Source: Megamerina dolium
Lineage: Eukaryota; Arthropoda; Insecta; Diptera; Megamerinidae
NCBI GenBank assembly: GCA_963854835.1
Contig: OY978526.1
Coordinates: forward strand, 88,340,846-88,404,845
Direction: 5' to 3'
Length of the DNA: 64,000 nucleotides
Positions 57,358 to 64,000 of this stretch are shown piece by piece (the first letter of the stretch is position 1; every line of letters begins with the position of its first letter). Made by a program: the position numbers and the translations under genes. The notes beneath the pieces were generated by a model. That model had not been told where the DNA came from. It saw nothing but the letters and a program-made list of their open reading frames with translations, and searched no databases.

Positions 57358-57730
57358 AAAGCTAAATGTTTAATTTACAGCACTTTAACTATTTAAAATA
57401 ATAATAATAAAAATTGTTATAATAGTTAAAAAGGTCCAAAAACTCATACAATTCAAAAAAACTTTGTAACTGCGCGGCAGAATGAAACTTACCTACATTG
57501 AAGTTTGTGTACGAAATAAGATGTGAGCTGAAAATCAGCTGATCAATAGTTTTTCTCTCTTGCATAACAAAAAGAAAAATTTTTGGGGTTCCCCGTTTTC
57601 TTATTAGGTTTACTAAACACATACACAGACATCTACATTCAAAACTTATCGATAAGTTTTTTAGTTTCGATGTTACAGCCATGTACATAAAAATATATAC
57701 ACTGTACGAAATAAGCTGTGAGCCACTGTA

Positions 57731-58350
57731 TGTAATACTATCATTATTCATAGATCATTGTAGGCGTATATGAAGACTGCAGATGATCATGGAAAATTGC
57801 AAGCAATTTTATTTAGGTCACTAAATTTGTATTTCAATACGCCTACTATTAATATTAGATTGGACTATTTTTAATTGTTACCTCACGTAGGGGTATTTAT
57901 TAGGGATTATTATTCGATTTGAGTTTAAGACTATTTGTATGATTCCATATTTTCAAAAAACTAAAAATATGATCCAATTCATTCAATAGCAGGTGTATGC
58001 ATGAAATGAATAAATAATAATAATTCTGAATAATCTATGACATGGATATATTTATAGATAGATTTACAATTTGAGAATAAGTAAATTAATAATTTTTAAG
58101 AATCAACAAGTACTTAGGTCCGGGCAGTGCTCTTGATTCACACACAAAATTTCCGCGTAACTTATCAAAGTAAGATCCTGATAATCATCCATAGAGCGGT
58201 GACCGATGACTCCAAATATACTTACACCCTTTCTCCACCATTGTAGTTTCATACTGGAACCGCTCTAAGAAATTTTTCTCTAAAATGATCAATTTTGGGT
58301 GTTCGAAATAGTTCGGCAACAAATTGTCGGCAGATGGCTCAAAAATATAA
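57731..58350. other. AT-rich non-coding DNA
   Basis: Unique-looking flank of the Tc1 array. No element or coding frame is recognised. Confidence 0.5.
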
Positions 58351-58690
58351 CATACTTACTTACTTACTTATGTGGCCATAAAAACCGAATATCGATTTAG
58401 GCCGACTATGCCTAGATGCTTCGTCAGCCATCTCGGTTCTTCGCTAGCTGGCGCCATTTAGAAATTCCAAGCACCTTCAGGTTCTCTAGTATTTGGTCTT
58501 TCCACCGGAGGTTAGGTCTTCCTCTTATGCGTCGTCCTCCAGCGGGTTCCGAATATAACACCTTCTTAGCTGGAGCGTGTTCTTTCATTCGCTCGACATG
58601 ACCTAGCCAGCGCAGCCGCTGAATTTTGATGTGCTTTACAATGTCAATATCGGCATACAGCTCATGGTTGTACCTTATTCGGTACTCGAT
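58351..58690 (-). mobile_element. RTE-type LINE, short 3' fragment (copy e)
   Basis: Minus-strand 3' end with ...GGTTTTTATGGCCACATAAGTAAGTAAGTAAG (tail at 58,353-58,372) and the terminal coding region that reads like copies a-d. About 340 bp. The 5' truncation abuts a mariner fragment at about 58,690. No clear target duplication. Confidence 0.8.
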
Positions 58691-59095
58691 TCACTGCTAA
58701 AACGGAACGAAATCGGACTATTTCTGAAGCGAATAATTACGGACGATAAAAAGTGGATCACGTACGAAAATAATGTACGAAAAAGATCATAGACGAAGCG
58801 AGGTGAAGCACCGCAAATGGTAGCAAAGCCAGGATTGACACCAAGAAAGGTAATGCTGTGTGTCTAGTGCGATTGAAAGGAAATTGTTCATTATGAGCTT
58901 CTACAACCCGGTCAAACGATTGATTCTGATTTCTAATGTCACCAATTAATAAGATTAAAGCAAGGAATTCAATTAAAATGGATAAAATTGATCAACAGCA
59001 AAGGTGTTGTGGTCCATCATGACAACGCCAGATCACACACGCTTCTTTGATGACCCGGCAGATACTGGTTAAATTTGAAACCGATCTTTTTTCGA
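58690..59095 (+). mobile_element. mariner transposase fragment (DD34D)
   Basis: The plus strand reads SLLKRNEIGLFLKRIITDD (first catalytic Asp region, canonical TGDEKW reads TDDKKW), WITYENNVRKRS, KPGLTPRKVMLCV, LLQPGQTIDSDF and INSKGVVVHHDNARSHTLL (second Asp). There are several stops. Both the N- and C-terminal parts are missing, and the left side is cut by the RTE copy. Confidence 0.8.
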
Positions 59096-60687
59096 ACACC
59101 CACTATTTCACACTACAGAATTAACCGAATTATCTGTGTATATTACCAGAGATATAAAGCTGTCCTACCCAATATTTTAATCAATTACCTAGAGTAATGC
59201 ATTATCCTAAGTAAGAAAAAATAAGTAGAAGAAGTGGTCATCAAGATTAGATTTGTGATTTCTTCAATGCAAATTTATCAATTAAATTTCTTTATCAAAG
59301 CAATATTTTATCAATCACCTAAAGCTCAAAGTGAAACTTAGTGAGAGAATATCATTACTTTACATATATACACCTTCATCCACCCTAGTATCTACGGAAA
59401 ATGGTATTTTTTATACTTTTTAGGTTCTGGATGATTAATGTAGAACAAATTTTCGTGTTTTAAGCGAGCTGTCAGGTTCAAATCTCAATGAAAAGAATTA
59501 CATTTTTTTTCTGAAAAATCAAAAAAAAAAAAATGATACCAATCTATTGACAAAACATTTTCCATTCTCAATAGTAAACAATTGCATTGAAAAATCATTT
59601 GAAAATGCTATGTAACAAAGGACAATATTGCCTAAAGAGCTTCACCTGTCAGAGTCGGCTTGTACAAGTAGCACCGTTTGAATCGTTATGCAATTACTTC
59701 ATTTCTTTTGTTAAGAAATGCAATCGACAAAATCAACTGTCAAATAGTAAGTGTAAACAACATAATTGTGATTATATTGCAACAGGAACAGTTGCTCAGT
59801 TGCTTTTTATATCGCTATAACATCTGGAGGGTATGCCAAAACGTCAAACACCCGCAAAATTTTTATACAGCAAAGAGAGCCAAACAAACGTAATATGACG
59901 ATATTCAGTAATAAACAAAAAATTAAAAAAAAAGTTTCTTATGCAGCTAACTGCAATTTTACGCATTCAAATTTATTGCAAAATTCACTAGATGAGCAAA
60001 AAAAAAAAAAAAAAAAAGAGAGAAAACAAAATATTCAAGACTTGTTGCATATCATAAGGGTTACAATGGATATATCCTTTCATATATCCTGTGGTTATTT
60101 GTCGCATTAACATTGACATATGCACTTTTGATGAAGACATTACATTACGTAATATTGACTATATAATACAATAATACATCTATGCCCAATACAATTTATC
60201 ATTTGCAGAAAGCATATTTCGTAGTTAACGATACAATCAACATTGTTTGCATGCACCTTTCTTTTATACGATATTTCTCACTTTATTTATTTATTTACAT
60301 TTTTTTTTTATAATTCTCGTATACAATTTTATTGAAAAAGGGTAGATAAGGTTGAATTTATGTATTTACATGTGCTTCCACGTATATACTAGTACTATCT
60401 AGAGTGAAGAATCTAAAATGTTTTCAGAAGAAATATTTGAAAAATTCATATCAATTTAAATAAACACTTAAATGATATGATCTACGAGTTGTTCGATAGG
60501 ACAGTTTTGGACCACCAACGTTGTGAAGGTGGGTGGGGGAGATTTTTTTTTTTTGGTTTAAATTAAGATTTTCGAAATATGCTATATATTTTAAGTTATT
60601 CAAAAATATTACATAATTTGATTTACATATAAAAGGATTGATGTACAACTTTTGAGCTAACTACGCTCTAAATACATTTTTTTTTAA
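59096..60687. other. AT-rich non-coding DNA with one protein-like frame
   Basis: A frame from ATG at 59,605 (MLCNKGQYCLKSFTCQSRLV...) runs to a GTAAGT donor at 59,749 and beyond. The candidate acceptor upstream leaves stops in every frame, so I do not call an exon. A-runs at 60,000-60,018. Otherwise nothing. Confidence 0.45.
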
Positions 60688-60689
60688 TA

Positions 60690-61670
60690 TCAGGTCAGCC
60701 CTTAAGCTCGTCTGTGTTTCTTAGGTGGTTTTAAAATAAATAAAAAAGAAGTTTTCAGTATTTATTAATCAATAATATATTTTCCTGTATTATTTACAAT
60801 GTCTTTCCAACGTTTAGGCAAATTTTTAATGCCTTGGAGCCAAAATACGAGTCGCTATCCCTTTTTATAGCTTCTTTTGAGGTGTACTTCTTATTACTTA
60901 AATGGAACTGAAGTCCGCGAAAAAGGTGGTAATCGCAAGGTGCAATATCCGGAGAGTATGGTGAATGCAGTATTAACTCCCATCCGAGCTCGTTCAGGTT
61001 GCCTAAGGTCTGTCTTGCGGTATGCGGTCTTGCATTGTAGCAGAGAAACAAAAATGTGCGTCTATTGACTAAAGATGGACGATTTTTTTTCAAGTGCTTC
61101 ATTCAGTTTGGATAGTTGATAGCAATAATAATCAGCTGTGACCGTCTGGTTTGGTTCCAGCAGATCAAAATTGATGATACCGGCCATATCCCACTAATAG
61201 AAGGCCATCTCTGGGGGTTGGTTCTGATGTTTTATCTTTATCTAACCACTGGCGTTTGCGAACAGGATTATTTTCTTCCTCAGTAACAATACGGTTCAAA
61301 AAACTCTCCATTTTCGAACTGAGAACACACATTCACTCTCTGCTGAAGATTTCCGACGGAAAGTTTATGCGGAACCCATACTTCCAGCTTTCGAAACTTG
61401 CTCAATTGAATCAGGTGTCTATAAACTGTTCCATGTGATGAATTTAACCTTCCATCCATCATATCGACTATCAAACTCGGCTCACCTTCCACAAGTTCTA
61501 GCAAGGCGGCAGAGTTAAAGACCTCAGAACGACCAGAACGTCGGGCATCCTTAAAATTCACAATCACCACTTTGGAATTTGAAAAACCACATTTGCGCAG
61601 TCCTTACACTCACGGTATTCTCTCCATGAGCTGCGTTTATTTTTGCAACAGCAGTCGTAGTAGGTGTTGG
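60690..61670 (-). mobile_element. mariner element, second copy of the 35.9-kb family, right end lost
   Basis: Left end TCAGGTCAGCCCTTAAGCTC preceded by TA (60,688-60,689). Minus-strand segments: DARRSGRSEVFNSAALLELV, LIVDMMDGRLNSSHGTVYRH, VGNLQQRVNVCSQ, LCYNARPHTARQ (the second catalytic Asp of HHDNARPH is lost) and YSPDIAPCDYHLF. Similarity to the 35,891-37,023 copy ends near 61,670. Several frameshifts. Confidence 0.88.
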
Positions 61671-61739
61671 ATTTTGTTATCGATTAAAATCTGCATTATC
61701 GACTCATTCGTGCCATGTGTCATTGTCATCGTGACAGTA

Positions 61740-62535
61740 TAGGATTTTAGTTATGGATCGCTAAGCGAAAGAACAACACATTGAAATCGTCGAATTTTGA
61801 ATCGTAAATTCCAAGTCGATGGTGCAAACGCTACGATCGATTCACCAAAAATGGGATCGCAATCACCACATTAGTGAAATAATTGTGCGCAATATTGTGC
61901 ATAAATTTTATCAAACTGGGTCCGTACTTGATGTTCCGAAGCCAACCAGAGAAAACAAAACCAACCAACAAGACTGCCTTATCTGGAGCTCGTAAAATCC
62001 ACACGTCATTGTTGAGAAATCAAATGCATCCACCGCGAGTCACTGTTTGGTGCGGTTTATCGGGCGGACGCATCATGGGGCCGTATTTTTCCGAAGATGA
62101 GGACGGAAAAACCGAAAAGGTCAATTCTGAGCGGTACAACACTATGTTGGAGTACTATTTTGTGCCGGAGATTGAAGCTCAGGGTCTGAACGATATGAGA
62201 TTTCAACAGAAGGGCGCTACATCACACACAATTTGCCTCAATTTGGACTTTTTGTGTCGCAAATTCCCGAACCGTGTAATTTTTCGTCGCACTGATGGGA
62301 ATTTGCACCTTCAGATTATACGATTTGACACCGCTAGACTTTTTTATGTGGGTTAACGCAAAGAATAAAGTCTATGTGAATAATTCGAAGACGATTTCCG
62401 AAGACTTGAAAAATAATATTACGTCAGTGATTTTGGCCATTCCGGAGGTCATACTGTAAAATCTCATCAAGAATATGACCAAAAGAGTGAGATATCTATG
62501 AAATAGTCGTGGTGAACATAACCGTGAAATAAAAT
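61740..62535 (+). mobile_element. DD41D-type Tc1/mariner element, degenerate
   Basis: The plus strand starts ATG at 61,753 (MDR-stop-AKEQHIEIVEF), continues SIHQKWDRNHHISE, then the open block (61,883-62,356) with VTVWCGLSGGRIMGPYFSED, NSERYNTMLEYYFVPEIEAQ and NDMRFQQKGATSHTI (second catalytic Asp of QQDGATCH is Lys) and FPNRVIFRRTDGN. The end reads RYL-stop-NSRGEHNREIK near 62,530. The third-Asp motif survives only as LDFFMW-like readings in another frame. Same superfamily as the 8.4-kb fragment but a different family from 12.9 and 21.5 kb. No terminal repeats found. Confidence 0.75.
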
Positions 62536-62568
62536 AAAGGCCACACATAATCCTATTGTGTGACCTTT
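62536..62568. repeat. 12-bp inverted repeat (hairpin) at the end of the DD41D relic
   Basis: AAAGGCCACACA and TGTGTGACCTTT pair at 11 of 12 positions around a 9-nt loop. It directly follows the transposase stop, so it may be part of the element's 3' region. Confidence 0.7.
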
Positions 62569-62579
62569 CCAATGAAATA

Positions 62580-63430
62580 AAATATTTGAAAAGATTCTGA
62601 ACCGTTTGTGTTTTATTCAATATCAAAGTACTACACTTAGAGTACCACACTTAGCGTAGGATACTTAGCGTAATATTTACATGGAAAATTATCACTTCAA
62701 ATACAAATGAAATAGAAATTGTAACTAAATTAATTTATCACTGCAAGATATTTTCCCACAAACATGAACAATTACATACAAGCCATATACTCATCATAAT
62801 CGAACAACAACAACAACAATAACAACAACAATTTCAATATCATCACATATAGAATATTACTGGCAGCCGCCAATGGCATCATAATATTATTATACCATCA
62901 TCATCATCATCAACAACAACAACAACTATAAACTTCAAATCAATTAACACAACATCAATGCTAAACTGGAGCAATAAAGTGTGTGTGTGTGTGTGGAACA
63001 TGGAGAACAACATGTTCGATTGCGCCATACAAATCAATGCAAAGTGCTTGGAGGTTGTAGCGATATATTAGAGAGGTTCAAATTTTCAGACATGTTTTTT
63101 TCTATCATATTTCTCAATTCGCTTGAAGGTATAATTTGAGAGCCTATCAGATTTACTGTAGATTTTCGTAAGACATGAATCAATAATTTCTGGGGAAAAA
63201 ATGCCAAATATTACGAAAATCGCAATTTTTAAAATATAATGATTTTTTTTTTTTATTTTAGTTTTCACAACTAATAAAATTACATTTTCGTATTCTTTAT
63301 TTTATTTCCACAGAAAAATTTGACAATCTATGAGAATCTCAAAAACTTCTGAAAAATACTAAAATTTTACCTTCAAGAGAGAAGTGAACCTCTTTTTAAA
63401 AATTCAATTTTTTGTCAAAAGTTTTCAGCA
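62580..63430. repeat. Non-coding DNA with CAA, ATC and GT microsatellites
   Basis: (CAA)n at 62,804-62,831 and 62,911-62,927, (ATC)n at 62,896-62,912, (GT)n at 62,980-62,995, T-run at 63,243-63,255. No element or coding frame is recognised. Confidence 0.75.
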
Positions 63431-63434
63431 AACA

Positions 63435-63797
63435 GTATCGTATCTAAGTGGTTAGTGTGTTGGTCTTCTGATCTGTAGATCGTGAGTTCAATCGCCGGCT
63501 GAAGCATCACATTATTTAATATGGAAAATATTTTTCTTTCGAATGGTACGCACCTGTCGGCAAGCAATTGGCAATTCTTCCGACAGTAACAACTTGCCAT
63601 GAAAAAGCTTCTAAAAGAACTCTGTGACAAAGCTCAGAAAAAGTGATGTCACAAGTGTTCTGCCTTTCGGAACCGGTTAAAATAAGTAGATCCCTTCTAA
63701 TACTGTCCAAAATTTAACACGCACAACAGTAATGGAGGAGAAGCTCCGCCAAAGAGCCCTTCGGGGCTTTAAATGCCACGTATTTCTTTTTTTTTTT
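63435..63797 (+). mobile_element. tRNA-derived SINE, full length (copy 4)
   Basis: The tRNA-like head has a decayed box A (TATCTAAGTGG) and box B (AGTTCAATCGC), then the complete body, the hairpin AGCCC-TTCG-GGGCT (63,755-63,768), AAATGCCACGTATTTC and a T-run. Flanks TTTTCAGCAAACA and CTTTCAACAAAAG resemble each other (9 of 13) and could be an eroded target duplication. Older than copy 1 by its mutated boxes. Confidence 0.85.
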
Positions 63798-64000
63798 AAT
63801 ATATCTTTCAACAAAAGCACTGTGCGCGCTGAAAATGCAGTATTCTAAGAAACTCATATAAATTTTTAGGCATATCTAATGCATATGCATATGATGAGTA
63901 CTTGTAGAGAAGTAGGTCTTTTGCCCTTAGGGAGACACACATATACATACATGTATACATAGGCATGCGCATATAGAAACTGTACGTAAGACCATGCTTA
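63798..64000. other. AT-rich non-coding DNA
   Basis: ATACATACATGTATACATA-type strings only. Confidence 0.5.

Larger units (their letters stand above)
54342..57728 (-). mobile_element. Tc1-like IR/DR element with its right 868 bp tandemly triplicated
   Basis: The base element is 54,342-55,992 (1,651 bp). The left end CAGTGGCTCCCAGCTTATTT and right end (reverse complement) CAGTGGCTCACAGCTTATTT are part of 29-bp terminal repeats with one mismatch, flanked by TA. Internal copies of the core CTTATTTCGTACA lie at about 54,550 and 55,770, giving the IR/DR plan of Paris/Minos/Sleeping Beauty-type elements. The segment 55,125-55,992 (half the transposase plus the right end) recurs at 55,993-56,860 and 56,861-57,728. 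The whole array is bracketed by a single TA pair (54,340-54,341 and 57,729-57,730), so it grew after one insertion. Confidence 0.92.

Noticed and set aside
59605..59820. Plus-strand frame with GTAAGT donor at 59,749.
   Set aside because: The nearby acceptor leaves stop codons in all three frames, so no consistent exon can be built.
1..64000. CRISPR arrays, rRNA genes, bacterial operons, integrons or prophage.
   Set aside because: None seen. The sequence has eukaryotic transposons, microsatellites and splice-like signals throughout.

Overview
The window is eukaryotic, AT-rich and very gene-poor. There is no bacterial-type gene arrangement and no long host open frame. The organism is most likely a higher (brachyceran) fly. 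A tephritid fruit fly is my best guess, inferred from the density of Tc1/mariner relics (including a DD41D 'rosa-like' type), the many ATATGTACATACATATGT-style strings, and opa-like CAA/CAG/GTT tracts. It looks like intergenic DNA, or the large introns of one or a few genes, filled with transposable-element debris.

Layout. 1-4 kb: AT-rich DNA with a ~300-bp degenerate tandem repeat. 4.0-4.6 kb: DD41D transposase fragment whose catalytic segment is tandemly duplicated. 6.7-10.2 kb: R1-like LINE end, DD41D fragment abutting an (AT)22 tract, RNase H LINE, RTE-type LINE. 12.9-17.8 kb: internally deleted DD41D element with both ends, hAT-like element, mariner. 19.4-22.1 kb: RTE LINE with a perfect 16-bp target duplication, second DD41D copy. 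24.6-32.6 kb: RNase H LINE remnants on both strands. 34.5-39.6 kb: two tRNA-derived SINEs, a mariner with both ends, and a LINE with a 13-bp duplication. 41-47.5 kb: a possible hAT-like MITE, two copies of one mariner family in opposite orientation, an RTE LINE, and between the mariners a possible two-exon host gene (44,654-46,872). 48-50 kb: possible terminal exons, SINE, RTE. 52.4 kb: hAT-like MITE. 54.3-57.7 kb: Tc1-like IR/DR element with its right 868 bp present three times in tandem. 58.3-62.6 kb: RTE, two mariner fragments, DD41D relic. 63.4 kb: fourth SINE.

How the parts relate. The elements form families present in several copies: five RTE, five DD41D, four SINE, about five mariner, several RNase H LINEs. 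The SINEs share a 3' hairpin with compensatory base changes and a terminal motif resembling the 3' end of the RTE LINEs, which suggests the RTE machinery mobilised them. All transposase and reverse transcriptase genes seen are broken. Host coding calls are weak because open frames of 60 codons arise often by chance here; they rest on splice-site and phase agreement rather than recognised homology.
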